This document shows, in pieces, positions 26,893 through 35,996 of a stretch of 43,727 bases of DNA. A program made the position numbers and the translations under genes. Each line of letters opens with the position of its first letter. Position 1 is the first letter of the stretch. The notes under the pieces were generated by a model. It was given only the letters and a program-made list of their open reading frames with translations, was not told the DNA's origin and searched no databases. Source of the DNA: an uncultured Methylococcaceae bacterium (GTDB taxonomy: Bacteria; Pseudomonadota; Gammaproteobacteria; Methylococcales; Methylomonadaceae); assembly GCA_903945375.1 (NCBI GenBank), contig CAJAVP010000070.1, forward strand, positions 1-43,727, in the 5' to 3' direction.

Positions 26893-29800
26893 ATGAATCT
26901 GAATGATAAACATAAAATTTATTCAATTTTTGCCGGTATAGCCGGTTTTTTTCTGCTATTTGGTTTTTTATTACTCAATCAAGGCCTGAGCATCAAGCAT
27001 TTTAGTGACGAAATCGAGAGCCATTGGTTACCGAATATCATTGCCATCAATGCGATTAATACGGCGGTCAGTGATTATCGCTCAACTGTTGCTTTACATG
27101 TCAATTCTAGCTCATTAGCTGAAAAAGCAGAGATAGAACAAAACATGCTTCAGTTCACTGATGATATCGGGCAGTGGCAAATAAAATACGAAAAAAACAT
27201 CGTCTCAGAGAACGATCGTACGTTATATGAAAAAGCCCTAAACACTTACCAAACTTATTTAGCGGCGAGTAAACAAGCGATTGTTTTTTCTCAAAATAAT
27301 GAGACTGACAAAGCGGCCGCTCAGTTTAGAAATAATCGCAGTTCGTTTAACGCGTTAAGCAGTGAGTTAAACAAAGAAGTGGAATTGAACAGTTCAGGGA
27401 GTCAACACGCTGCTGAGCAAGGTGGGAAGGTTTTTGCTCAAGTTAAACTGGTTATTCTGGTTGGTAGCGCCATAACGGTTATTTTACTAATGGGTTTGTG
27501 TTGGCTTTTTAATCAGACCGACTTAAGTCGCTATGAAAAATCTGTAAGTCATGGCATTCGACGAAAAATTTCACTGACGTTCACGGTAATCATTCTATTT
27601 TTTTTGGTGTTTGGCGGTTTGTTTTACCAGCAATTATCGCGAGTTAATAGTCAACTTATTGAATTGAATAGCAATTGGATGCCAAGTATTATTGCTGTTA
27701 ATGCGCTTAATACGAAAATCAGTGACTATCGTGTTACAGAAGCATTACTTGTTATGGCGAATACGGAAGATGATCTGTCATTAATGGCGCAACGATTCAA
27801 TGCTCATGCTAGCTCGATAAGTGAATTGCGTAATCAATATAAAGTGTTAATTTCGTCTGAGGACGAACGTAATCTTTATGAAGAATTTAGCGTAGGTTTT
27901 GAAGAATACCTGTCGGTGAGTCAACAAACATTAAATTTTGTTCAGCATAAAGACTTTCCTAAGGCCATTATTCAGTTAAAACAAAATGGCATTTTGTTTA
28001 GTGATTTTCGTTCGGTTATTGCAGATTTACTTGACATTAACCAGCAGGGCGGTTTGCAAAGTAGTTTGACGGTGAATGCTGCTTTACAAACTTTGAAAAT
28101 TATTACCTTAGGTGGCAGCGTTTTCATTTTATTTTTATTGGCTATTTCTGCTCAACTAATTCAATCGTGGTTGTTGGATGAACCACTGGATAAATCCGTT
28201 GGTCGTTCATCAGGAATGGCGCTGACGATTAAAATGAAACTGCGTATGGCCTTCTTGGGCATGGTTGCCACGGTTGTGCTATTTAGCCTGCTGATTAACG
28301 GCTTAATGCAAACTATGAATGATAAAACCACAGAGCTGGAAAAGAATTGGGTACCCAGTATTATCGTTATCAATGCAATCAATGCCTTAATATTTGATTA
28401 TCGAGTTGCAGAATCGCAGCATGTTCTGGCTGATAGCGATGCAGGTAAATTAATTTGGGATAAAAAAATTAATCGTTTGCTCGATAAAATAGCTAAATCG
28501 CGACTGTATTACGAATCCTTGCTCATGCCAGAAGAGCGTAATAGTTATGAGAACTTCTCAGAAAAATTTGAAATTTATCGAACGAAAAGCGAAAAAATGT
28601 TGGGGCTTTCCCGTAAAAACAATCTAACTGCTTCAGCTGAGTTGCAACAAAACCGTGTTATTTTTTACGCAATGAGTACTGACTTGCGTAAATTAGTCGA
28701 TTTAAATTCTTATGCCGGTATGGAGACCGCGCACATAAGTAAGTTTATTTTTACCGAAGCGCAACAAACCATTTTTGCGGTCGTGTTGGCTATTTTTATG
28801 AATGCTATTTTGTTCATGATTATTTTTGATAAAAATATCTCGGTTGCATTGCAACGATTAACGGCTCAATTATTGCGCTTAGCGGCGGGTGACATGGACG
28901 ATGACTCGCGTCACTTCAAACAAAGGAAGGATGAAATTGGCCAAATGGCGGATGCTTTAGCGGTCGTCAAGCAAACGTTAAAAACCTTGACGGGCGACTC
29001 TCTCGAGCTGATTGAGGCGGCACAAGCGGGTATTCTGACCGCGCGTGTTGACGAACAGCGACATCCTGGGGAATATGGTCGGATTTTAGCCGGCATGAAT
29101 TCATTGATAGGCGTACTCAGTGAGCCGTTGGGAGAAGTCGCTCAGCTGATGCAGAACTTAGCTTTAGGCGATTTAGATGGGCGGATGCAAGGGGATTATG
29201 ACGGCGAATTGCGTATTTTAAAAACCAATGTCAATCGGAGTCTCGATGCCTTAGTCAGCTTATTGACAGAGCTAGGTCGTTCTATGCAGCATATGGCGCA
29301 GGCGGATCTAACACAAACCTTAGAAGGAAATTATCAGGGCGAGTTTTCAGTGCTGAAAGCCAACATCAATCAATCATTAGAACAGTTGGTTGTGATGCTG
29401 ACACAAATTATTGATAGCACCTCGCAATCTGCGGTGGCGATTACCCAAACGTCAGAGTCATCAAAATATGTCGCTGAAGAGTCTGCACGGCAATTGTCGG
29501 CGATTGAACAGGTATTTAAAACCCTCGCCGAAACCGCACAATCTGTACATCAAATTGCTTTAAAGGCTCATGAAAGCCGTGCGTTAGCAGATGCAAATGT
29601 TAGCTCCGCTCAAGTGGGTCAGGTGCAATTAAATAAGCTGATTGACTTGATACAGTATATTGATGCCGAGTACATCCGAATTGAAAAAATAACCGATGAA
29701 ATAACACGCATTGCCGACAAAACCCATTTGCTGTCCCTAAATGCAGGTTTGGAGGCGATGCGAGCTGGCGATCATGGTTTGGGATTTGGATTTGTGGCTC

Positions 29801-30162
29801 AGCAAATCGGGCTGCTAGCGGAGGAGGTGAGTCTGTCTGCGCGTGATATTGGCGCGGTTATCAGTAGTTCTGGGCAAAAAATTCGTTTAGGCGTCCATGC
29901 CACTCAAGAAACCCAAGCCGCGATGGAGCAGATTGCAAAAGATGCGTTGTCCAGTGAAAGCAATGTTGAATATATTTCCGTTGCCATTGAGCAGCAATCG
30001 GCTGCGGTTAAACACTTAACTGAGCGTTTGGGTGAAATACGCGCTAGCAGTGAAGCAAGTGCGTCGGCTTCTGAAGAAATTAGTACCACGATGATTCATT
30101 TAGCCGAAACCGTCCGCGAAACAGCAATGTTTGCGAAGCGCTTTAAGTTAATTGAGAAATAA
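26893..30162 (+). CDS. Chemoreceptor with three tandem four-helix-bundle sensor modules
   Basis: This 1089-residue methyl-accepting chemotaxis-type protein repeats one unit three times, starting near residues 5, 223 and 442. Each unit has a membrane helix, then WxPxIIxxNAxN and a (S/F)DYR motif (near 59, 276 and 500), then another membrane helix (near 185, 400 and 625), matching the 4HB_MCP fold. HAMP-like linkers run about 640-835 (LAAGDMDDD, NLALGDLDGRM, HMAQADLTQTL). The signalling domain follows, with hairpin tip IADKTHLLSLNAGLEAMRAGDHGLGFGFVA near 940-970. Tip residues differ from the Tsr consensus: Asn376 is His, Arg394 is Leu and Val398 is Phe, while Asn381, Glu385 and Arg388 are kept. 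Its stop lies one base before the MscS-type gene's ATG. Confidence 0.88.
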   Translation: MNLNDKHKIYSIFAGIAGFFLLFGFLLLNQGLSIKHFSDEIESHWLPNIIAINAINTAVSDYRSTVALHVNSSSLAEKAEIEQNMLQFTDDIGQWQIKYEKNIVSENDRTLYEKALNTYQTYLAASKQAIVFSQNNETDKAAAQFRNNRSSFNALSSELNKEVELNSSGSQHAAEQGGKVFAQVKLVILVGSAITVILLMGLCWLFNQTDLSRYEKSVSHGIRRKISLTFTVIILFFLVFGGLFYQQLSRVNSQLIELNSNWMPSIIAVNALNTKISDYRVTEALLVMANTEDDLSLMAQRFNAHASSISELRNQYKVLISSEDERNLYEEFSVGFEEYLSVSQQTLNFVQHKDFPKAIIQLKQNGILFSDFRSVIADLLDINQQGGLQSSLTVNAALQTLKIITLGGSVFILFLLAISAQLIQSWLLDEPLDKSVGRSSGMALTIKMKLRMAFLGMVATVVLFSLLINGLMQTMNDKTTELEKNWVPSIIVINAINALIFDYRVAESQHVLADSDAGKLIWDKKINRLLDKIAKSRLYYESLLMPEERNSYENFSEKFEIYRTKSEKMLGLSRKNNLTASAELQQNRVIFYAMSTDLRKLVDLNSYAGMETAHISKFIFTEAQQTIFAVVLAIFMNAILFMIIFDKNISVALQRLTAQLLRLAAGDMDDDSRHFKQRKDEIGQMADALAVVKQTLKTLTGDSLELIEAAQAGILTARVDEQRHPGEYGRILAGMNSLIGVLSEPLGEVAQLMQNLALGDLDGRMQGDYDGELRILKTNVNRSLDALVSLLTELGRSMQHMAQADLTQTLEGNYQGEFSVLKANINQSLEQLVVMLTQIIDSTSQSAVAITQTSESSKYVAEESARQLSAIEQVFKTLAETAQSVHQIALKAHESRALADANVSSAQVGQVQLNKLIDLIQYIDAEYIRIEKITDEITRIADKTHLLSLNAGLEAMRAGDHGLGFGFVAQQIGLLAEEVSLSARDIGAVISSSGQKIRLGVHATQETQAAMEQIAKDALSSESNVEYISVAIEQQSAAVKHLTERLGEIRASSEASASASEEISTTMIHLAETVRETAMFAKRFKLIEK

Positions 30163-30163
30163 T

Positions 30164-31657
30164 ATGAAGGGGGAATCGCCTGCTATTCAGGCGTCCATAC
30201 TTAGGCGGCTGCTCATTCCATTTGTCCTAAGTATTATTTTTGGTAGCTTTATTTTTTATGGTAATGAAGCCTATCAAATCATGGGCTTGGCGGCTTTACA
30301 AAATACCATTGTCATTTTTGGTTATGCCCTAGGTATCGCTGAATTTTTGGTGCTTGCCGTTTTAGTACAGCGCATTGTTCAGCTGATTATTCTCGATCGA
30401 TTAATTGCTAAAGCCTTAGGTGCTCCGGTACCGCGTTTGCTTTCGCAAATGTCTTCCGTGATTATTTACACCTTGGCAATCGCGGCGATTGTGGGTGTGG
30501 TCTTTAAAAAAGATTTGACCGTTGTGATGGCGACTTTCGGCGGTGCAAGTATTGTGATTGGTTTGGCACTGCAAGGCATGATTCGCGATTTATTTGCTGG
30601 ACTGACCATTAACTTAGATCGCTCTATCAATATTGGCGATTTTATTTGCATCAATAGATCACAAAACATTGAAGGTGAGGTTAAAGAAATTAGTTGGAGG
30701 ACAACTCAAATTATTGACTCAAAAGGAAATTTAATTATTGTCCCAAATAACCAAATGTCTTCTAGTGTAGTCACCAACTATTCCGCACCAGTTCCGTATT
30801 TTGAAACAGAAATTGTCCTGACCTTAGATGTCAGCATTCCGGTTGAACGTGTTTTACATATTTTAACTGTCGCCGCCAGTGAGGCGATGCCTTTATTTTC
30901 CCCTGCCAACGCGCCGCCACCTGCGGTACGAGTCCGCGCAATTACTTTGCAAGGTGTTGAATATCAGATAATTTTTTTTCCAACGTTTAAAACGCGTACA
31001 CGGAGTAAAAACTTTGTTCAGCAACAGGTACTGCGACATTTACATTATGCTGGCTTAATGCCGGCTCGTGAAAAATGTGACCAATTTGACGTGGGTAATT
31101 GCCAAGATAATGACCAACAAGCGCGGCTTCATTTAGCGTATTTGCTGGGTTCAACACCATTATTTCAAGATTTACAAGAGCCCGAGCTACTGTTGCTGGC
31201 GGATGTCGCAAACAAGCAGCAGTGGTCAGCGGAGACTATTGTGGTATCGGGTGGCGATATGGCTAATTTTATGATGTTGGTAGTCGAGGGGCTGTTAGTA
31301 TCTGAAGAGTGGCGCAAAAAAATGGGCAAGACCTCGTCCAGTGATAGTATTTTAGGCCCGGGTTGTTTAGTCAACAGCGTGGCGATGTTAGCCGGAGGTA
31401 ATTGTCCGGCGACTATACGCGCTAAAACCGATGTGTTGCTGTATGAAATTGATTATGCCGGTATTGAAAAACTTTTTTTACAAAAGCCTGAATTGGCTTA
31501 TAGTCTGAGCCGGCGAGTTGCGGAACAAATGATTAAGGCGTTGGCACAGGACGGCATGAGTCAATTTCAAAACTGTCCAATTACCGATAGCGAAGCTATG
31601 ACAGCGATTATTTTAAAAAACTTACGCAGAACTTACGCCCATTTGAAATTGGTTTGA
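30164..31657 (+). CDS. MscS-type channel with degenerate cyclic-nucleotide-binding domain (bCNG-like)
   Basis: This 497-residue protein has four N-terminal membrane helices, the MscS pore and beta domain (FGGASIVIGLALQGMIRDLFAGL, then INIGDFI and IIVPNNQMSSSVVTNYS). From about residue 330 it has a CRP-like domain (LFQDLQEPELLLLADV ... GPGCLVNSVAMLAGGNCPATIRAKTD). This is the bacterial cyclic-nucleotide-gated MscS architecture. In the phosphate-binding cassette the usual GE and R-(S/A)-A are replaced by NS and CPA, so the Glu and Arg that hold the nucleotide are missing. A TTG at 30152 is in frame, but I prefer the ATG at 30164 with GAGA before it. It starts one base after the chemoreceptor stop, so translation is probably coupled. 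Confidence 0.85.
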   Translation: MKGESPAIQASILRRLLIPFVLSIIFGSFIFYGNEAYQIMGLAALQNTIVIFGYALGIAEFLVLAVLVQRIVQLIILDRLIAKALGAPVPRLLSQMSSVIIYTLAIAAIVGVVFKKDLTVVMATFGGASIVIGLALQGMIRDLFAGLTINLDRSINIGDFICINRSQNIEGEVKEISWRTTQIIDSKGNLIIVPNNQMSSSVVTNYSAPVPYFETEIVLTLDVSIPVERVLHILTVAASEAMPLFSPANAPPPAVRVRAITLQGVEYQIIFFPTFKTRTRSKNFVQQQVLRHLHYAGLMPAREKCDQFDVGNCQDNDQQARLHLAYLLGSTPLFQDLQEPELLLLADVANKQQWSAETIVVSGGDMANFMMLVVEGLLVSEEWRKKMGKTSSSDSILGPGCLVNSVAMLAGGNCPATIRAKTDVLLYEIDYAGIEKLFLQKPELAYSLSRRVAEQMIKALAQDGMSQFQNCPITDSEAMTAIILKNLRRTYAHLKLV

Positions 31658-31717
31658 GGGCGGGTTTAGGTGGCTTGTAAGTAGGAGGACATCAGTTTTT
31701 TAACATGATGAATATCT

Positions 31718-31764
31718 GTGGGATCGGCTTTAGCCGTGACAATCGCGGTTAAAGCCGTTCCCAC
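31718..31764. repeat. REP-like inverted repeat, probable 3' end of the channel gene
   Basis: GTGGGATCGGCTTTAGCCG (31718-31736) pairs with CGGTTAAAGCCGTTCCCAC (31746-31764) over 19 positions, with two that are not Watson-Crick pairs. The half-site GTGGGA-CGGCTTTAGCCG is the style of gammaproteobacterial REP elements. TTTTG follows on the plus strand, so it may also terminate transcription. Confidence 0.6.
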
Positions 31765-31792
31765 TTTTGTAAAAAAACTATTGCACGACTAC

Positions 31793-31897
31793 TTAGGCGC
31801 GAGCATAAAATTAAAGTGAACAACTGTGTGTGCGGCTGGAGTGCTTTTTTTCGCCTAAAGCGCTTACCTGTTGGTGCTTGCAGTGTAGGCAATGCCT
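31793..31897. repeat. Dispersed non-coding repeat, copy B
   Basis: About 105 bases matching copy A at 20127-20218 in the same orientation, with an insertion of about 12 bases after GCGAGCAT. The inner arms (TTAGGCG at 31793 and CGCCTAA at 31852) are conserved, and the end forms a perfect AGGCAATGCCT hairpin where copy A has AGGCAAAGCCT, a compensatory-looking difference. Confidence 0.75.
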
Positions 31898-32051
31898 GTA
31901 CTCCAACTATTGGCAACTTGCCTAAGTTATTCCATACTCATCTCTTAATAAGACAGCTCACTTGTGTAAATGCCTTATTGAGCGCGAGTAACTGCATTCT
32001 AAATTTTAGAAAACGGACTAAAGTGACACGTTATTTTTCAGAGGAGCATTA

Positions 32052-33260
32052 ATGGACACACATTTATATGAATTACTGTTAACCGCCCTGATTTCAGGTT
32101 TGTTTAGTTGGTGGTTAGCATCAAAAAATAGCCAGCGTCGATATGACAAAAAATCAACAACAAGACAAGGTATCGATTTAGATCAAGATCAATTAGCTGA
32201 GCAAATTACGGCGGAGTTATTAGCAAAAATCAAGGAATCTCAAAAGCTTATCGATACTGAAATAGCCGAATTAACACAGCGAGTGGATGACGTTGATCGC
32301 CAATATCAAGCGGTACAAATATCCGAAGTGTCGTTACAAACAGATAGTATTAACCAGAGTGTTGAGTGTTATTTAGATGGTATGCGTTTATTTGGTCAAG
32401 ACGTTACGCCGGTGTGGGCATCGCTGATAGAATCTTCTCGCCAACAAATGGAAACCGCCATTACTGGATTGACAGGGCGTTTTGAAGGTATTGTGGATAA
32501 TCTGGATAGTTTATTGAAAGCATCACAGGCCGCTTTAGCGAAAGGCGATAGCGGTGTTTTTGAGCAGAGCCAAGAACGGCTTGGCAAAATCATCACCAAT
32601 TTGGATTTAGAGTTGAAAGACAAGCAGCACATGCTGGAGGAGACGCGCAATTTACTGCGTTTTATCGACGAAATGAAAGATATGGCGTTACAAGTCACGT
32701 CGATAGCACATCAGACCAACCTACTAGCATTAAATGCCGCGATTGAAGCGGCAAGAGCTGGCGATGCGGGGCGAGGTTTTGCGGTAGTGGCTGATGAGGT
32801 GCGTAAGCTGTCGCGTATTTCCGGTGCAATGGGTAAGAATATTACCGAAAAAGTCGAGCAAGTCAGCGAGGCCATCACTGAAGCATTTGTTATTGCCGAG
32901 CAAAATTCGGTCAATGATGCCAATATGATTTTTCAAGCCAATGATGAAATTCGTAAGGTGTTGCTAGATTTACGGGGTGTTTTTAGTGAGTTAAAAACAA
33001 CGTCTGATAATATCGGGGAATCTGCAAACGGCATCAAAATGGAAATCGGTATGTCGCTCGAGTTATTTCAGTTTCAAGATCGTATCAGTCAGTCGTTAAG
33101 TCATGCACGTGACAGTATAGCTTTATTTCCGGTTTATCTTGAAAGTAGCCACGAAGGTGGTGTGGGTGATTTAAAGCCGCTAGATACAACAAGCTTACTG
33201 CATGAGCTGCGTTCGAGCTATACCATGCGTGAAGAACGAGCATTGCATCAGAGTCTATAA
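32052..33260 (+). CDS. Chemoreceptor-type signalling protein without a periplasmic sensor
   Basis: The 402 residues start with a single membrane helix ([19 protein letters not shown], about 5-23) and enter a long coiled coil with no periplasmic domain and no clear HAMP. The MA signalling domain has a canonical tip, [34 protein letters not shown], near residues 217-250, with all CheA/CheW contact residues. GAGG eight bases before the ATG is a good ribosome binding site. Its stop overlaps the next ATG by one base (TAATG), so it is translationally coupled to a solute-binding lipoprotein. It may take its ligand input from that partner. Confidence 0.85.
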   Translation: MDTHLYELLLTALISGLFSWWLASKNSQRRYDKKSTTRQGIDLDQDQLAEQITAELLAKIKESQKLIDTEIAELTQRVDDVDRQYQAVQISEVSLQTDSINQSVECYLDGMRLFGQDVTPVWASLIESSRQQMETAITGLTGRFEGIVDNLDSLLKASQAALAKGDSGVFEQSQERLGKIITNLDLELKDKQHMLEETRNLLRFIDEMKDMALQVTSIAHQTNLLALNAAIEAARAGDAGRGFAVVADEVRKLSRISGAMGKNITEKVEQVSEAITEAFVIAEQNSVNDANMIFQANDEIRKVLLDLRGVFSELKTTSDNIGESANGIKMEIGMSLELFQFQDRISQSLSHARDSIALFPVYLESSHEGGVGDLKPLDTTSLLHELRSSYTMREERALHQSL

Positions 33261-35416
33261 TGCGTATGCTGATGACCTCCCTAAGCTGCGCTTGGAAACA
33301 GCTTAACCCTATCAGTTGTGTGATTTTTTTTATAGGGTTAAGTCTTTGCCTAAGCGCGTGTGATATGAGCACGCTGAATAATCCCTACACCGATGCAAAT
33401 AATCAGCAGATGGTACTGTACAGTTCATTTTCGGAACGTCCCAAACATTTAGATCCTGCCTCGGCGTATAGCTCGAATGAATACACGTTTGTGGCACAAA
33501 TTTATGAACCGCCCTTCCAATACCATTACTTAAAACGGCCTTATCAATTAACGCCTTTGACAGCCAGCAAAATGCCGGAGGTGATTTATCTTAATCAGCA
33601 AGGGGAGCGTTTACCCACAACAGCATCGGAATCTGAGATTGCTTTTACTGATTACCTTATTGATATTCAGCCACACATTCAGTATCAACCGCATCCTGCT
33701 CTGGCAAAAACGGCACAAGGCGATTATCGCTACCATCAATTAAGTGCCGCTCAGATTGCCGCAGTGAGCCGTTTAAACGATTTTACGGAAACGGGTACAC
33801 GCGAGTTATTGGCGGAGGATTATGTTTATCAAATCAAGCGTCTCGCGCATCCTAAGCAACAATCGCCGATTGCCGAAATGATGAAAAACTACATCGTTGG
33901 CTTTACGGAGTTTGCTGAACAAGTGAATCATCAACCTAAAACGGCGATTAAAAATATCGACATGAGGGGGGTGCAGGTTCAAAGTCCCTATCAATACCGC
34001 ATTAGAATCAAAGGCAAATATCCGCAATTTATCTACTGGTTAGCCATGCCTTTTTTCTCGCCAATGCCGTGGGAAGCGGATGTTTTTTATGGACAAGCGG
34101 GCTTGAGTGATAAAAATATCACCTTGGATTGGTATCCCTTGGGTACAGGCGCGTATTTTTTAGCCGAAAATAATCCGAATCGGCGTATGACCTTGCTGAG
34201 AAATCCTAATTTTCATGTCGAGACTTATCCTGCCGAAGGTGAGGCAGATGATGCCAGCAAAGGATTGTTAGCCGATGCCGGTAAGCGGTTGCCATTTGTG
34301 GATAAAGTGGTCTTTACCTTGGAAAAAGAAACAATTCCGTATTGGACTAAGTTTTTACAAGGTTATTATGATGCGTCAGGGATTGCGTCAGACAGCTTTG
34401 ATCAGGCGATTCAATTTACCGGTAGTGGTGGCGTGATGCTGACTGATACGATGCGTGAAAAAGGGATACAGCTGCAAACCGCCGTAGAAACATCAAACTT
34501 TTACATGGGTTTTAACATGCTGGATGCAACAGTGGGTGGCGATAGTGATGCGGCTAGAAAACTGCGTCAAGCACTAGCGATTGCTGTTGATTTTGAGGAG
34601 TTTGTTGCTATTTTTAGAAATGGACGCGGTTTAGCCGCACAGGGTGTTATTCCGCCGGGTATATCGGGTTATGCGGAGGGTCGTGAGGGCATCAATCCTT
34701 TTGTGTACGAATGGGTTAATGGCAAAGCTCAGCGTAAATCGTTGGATGTTGCGCGGCAATTGATGAGCGAAGCCGGTTATGCCAATGGTCTTGATCCAAA
34801 GACCAAACAACCCTTGATTTTGTATTTTGATACCATGTCAGCGAGCATCGATGATCGCCCTATGATGAACTGGTATCGTAAGCAATTTGAGAAATTAGGC
34901 ATTGAATTGGTGATACGAGCGACAGACTATAATCGCTTCCAAGAAAAAATGCGCCAAGGTAATGCCCAGATTTTTACGTGGGGTTGGAATGCCGATTATC
35001 CCGATCCTGAAAACTTTTTTTTCTTATTGTATGGCGCAAATTCAAAAGTTAAATTTGGCGGCGAGAATGCCAGTAATTATCAAAACCCACGCGCAGATGA
35101 CTTGTTTGAACACATGCGTAACATGGACAATACGCCGGAGCGTTATGCCATTATTCAACAATTACAAGCGCAAATCCGTTTTGATACACCGTGGATTTTT
35201 GGTTTTCATCCTAAAACGTTTTCGCTTTATCACCATTGGTATCAACACATTAAACCCAATTTGATGGCGAATAATCAGCTTAAATACATTCGCTTAAATA
35301 CCATCGAACGCGAACAAAAACGTAATGCGTGGAATCAGCCTGTTTGGTGGCCTTTAGCGGTATTATTGCTGGGTATCTCTGGGATTTGGCTAAGAATACG
35401 CTTTAAAAGCAAGTGA
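33260..35416 (+). CDS. Family 5 extracellular solute-binding lipoprotein with C-terminal membrane helix
   Basis: This 718-residue DppA/OppA-type binding protein (SBP family 5) has an N-terminal hydrophobic segment with lipobox LSAC (Cys34). The body carries SERPKHLDPASAYSSNEYTF, WYPLGTGAYFL, ALAIAVDFEEFVAIFRNGRG and WGWNADYPDPENFFFLLYG, all typical of oligopeptide/dipeptide binders. Unusually, the last 30 residues are a membrane helix (WWPLAVLLLGISGIWLRIRF) with a basic end, so both ends would be anchored. No permease or ATPase gene follows. The 1-base overlap with the chemoreceptor-type gene suggests a sensing role, or that it is an orphan of a YejA-like transporter. Confidence 0.85.
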   Translation: MRMLMTSLSCAWKQLNPISCVIFFIGLSLCLSACDMSTLNNPYTDANNQQMVLYSSFSERPKHLDPASAYSSNEYTFVAQIYEPPFQYHYLKRPYQLTPLTASKMPEVIYLNQQGERLPTTASESEIAFTDYLIDIQPHIQYQPHPALAKTAQGDYRYHQLSAAQIAAVSRLNDFTETGTRELLAEDYVYQIKRLAHPKQQSPIAEMMKNYIVGFTEFAEQVNHQPKTAIKNIDMRGVQVQSPYQYRIRIKGKYPQFIYWLAMPFFSPMPWEADVFYGQAGLSDKNITLDWYPLGTGAYFLAENNPNRRMTLLRNPNFHVETYPAEGEADDASKGLLADAGKRLPFVDKVVFTLEKETIPYWTKFLQGYYDASGIASDSFDQAIQFTGSGGVMLTDTMREKGIQLQTAVETSNFYMGFNMLDATVGGDSDAARKLRQALAIAVDFEEFVAIFRNGRGLAAQGVIPPGISGYAEGREGINPFVYEWVNGKAQRKSLDVARQLMSEAGYANGLDPKTKQPLILYFDTMSASIDDRPMMNWYRKQFEKLGIELVIRATDYNRFQEKMRQGNAQIFTWGWNADYPDPENFFFLLYGANSKVKFGGENASNYQNPRADDLFEHMRNMDNTPERYAIIQQLQAQIRFDTPWIFGFHPKTFSLYHHWYQHIKPNLMANNQLKYIRLNTIEREQKRNAWNQPVWWPLAVLLLGISGIWLRIRFKSK

Positions 35417-35461
35417 GAGATAAGCGATTTAGACGTTGTGACCTAAATCCGCTGAATCTCT
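35416..35461. terminator. Imperfect hairpin between convergent genes
   Basis: AGAGAT-AAGCG-ATTTAG pairs with CTAAAT-CCGCT-AATCTCT, a long stem with small bulges that begins at the last base of the solute-binding gene stop. No clear T-run follows, so it may be a processing or weak bidirectional end. Confidence 0.35.
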
Positions 35462-35510
35462 ACTTGTTTTGCTAACAGTCGTCCCTGTGGAATCCAAATG
35501 GATGATTCAA

Positions 35511-35996
35511 TTAGGGTTGCGTTGGGGTGACTAACGTGCCGCATAAACGGTCGATAAATCGGCTGAGTGGCTCAACTGATGGTGAGTCATTAACACGACC
35601 GATGCCATTTTGATTGGCTAAAAATATTTCTTTAACAGAACCATCGGCTTGTTTTTGATACGCATAATATTTGTAGGTTGCGCCGCCAATTAAATCCATG
35701 CCGGTGACAGAGCCATTTGCCGCTTGGTCGATCACTGATTTTATATCTTTCGTGTTAAGTTGAATAAGGCGAGTTTCTTTACTGATTAAACTAGGTCCAG
35801 ATGGAAATAAATAAACCGAGTGTTCAATTAATAATTGTCCTTTTATATTTAGCGTACAGCTGTCAAGGTAACTATTGGTTGGGGTCGTGGGCGATCTAGC
35901 AATTATTTTCAATAAAGGCATTGTCGCGGGGGCGGCTTGCACGGCACTGGTTGATAGAACAAGAGATAACAATAGGCGTTGAGATAATTTAAACAT
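35511..35996 (-). CDS. Secreted protein of unknown function
   Basis: I start at the ATG at 35994-35996 because it opens a clear Sec signal peptide (MFKLSQRLLLSLVLSTSAVQA), giving 161 residues; the frame is open further upstream but that part is not protein-like. The mature part has two cysteines (LDSCTLN and LCGTL) that could form a disulfide. I recognise no family. It is convergent with the solute-binding gene and divergent from the LonB-like gene. The ribosome binding site is weak. Confidence 0.6.
   Translation of the reverse strand: MFKLSQRLLLSLVLSTSAVQAAPATMPLLKIIARSPTTPTNSYLDSCTLNIKGQLLIEHSVYLFPSGPSLISKETRLIQLNTKDIKSVIDQAANGSVTGMDLIGGATYKYYAYQKQADGSVKEIFLANQNGIGRVNDSPSVEPLSRFIDRLCGTLVTPTQP

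Larger units (their letters stand above)
31658..32051. other. Intergenic region with REP-like hairpin and repeat copy B
   Basis: The 394 bases hold a long REP-like inverted repeat (31718-31764) and repeat copy B (31793-31897), annotated separately. A short open frame here (31816-32052) lies mostly inside the repeat and I do not count it as a gene. Confidence 0.55.

Noticed and set aside
31816-32052. 78-codon plus-strand open frame
   Set aside because: It lies mainly inside dispersed repeat copy B and overlaps the next gene start; the translation has no protein-like features.
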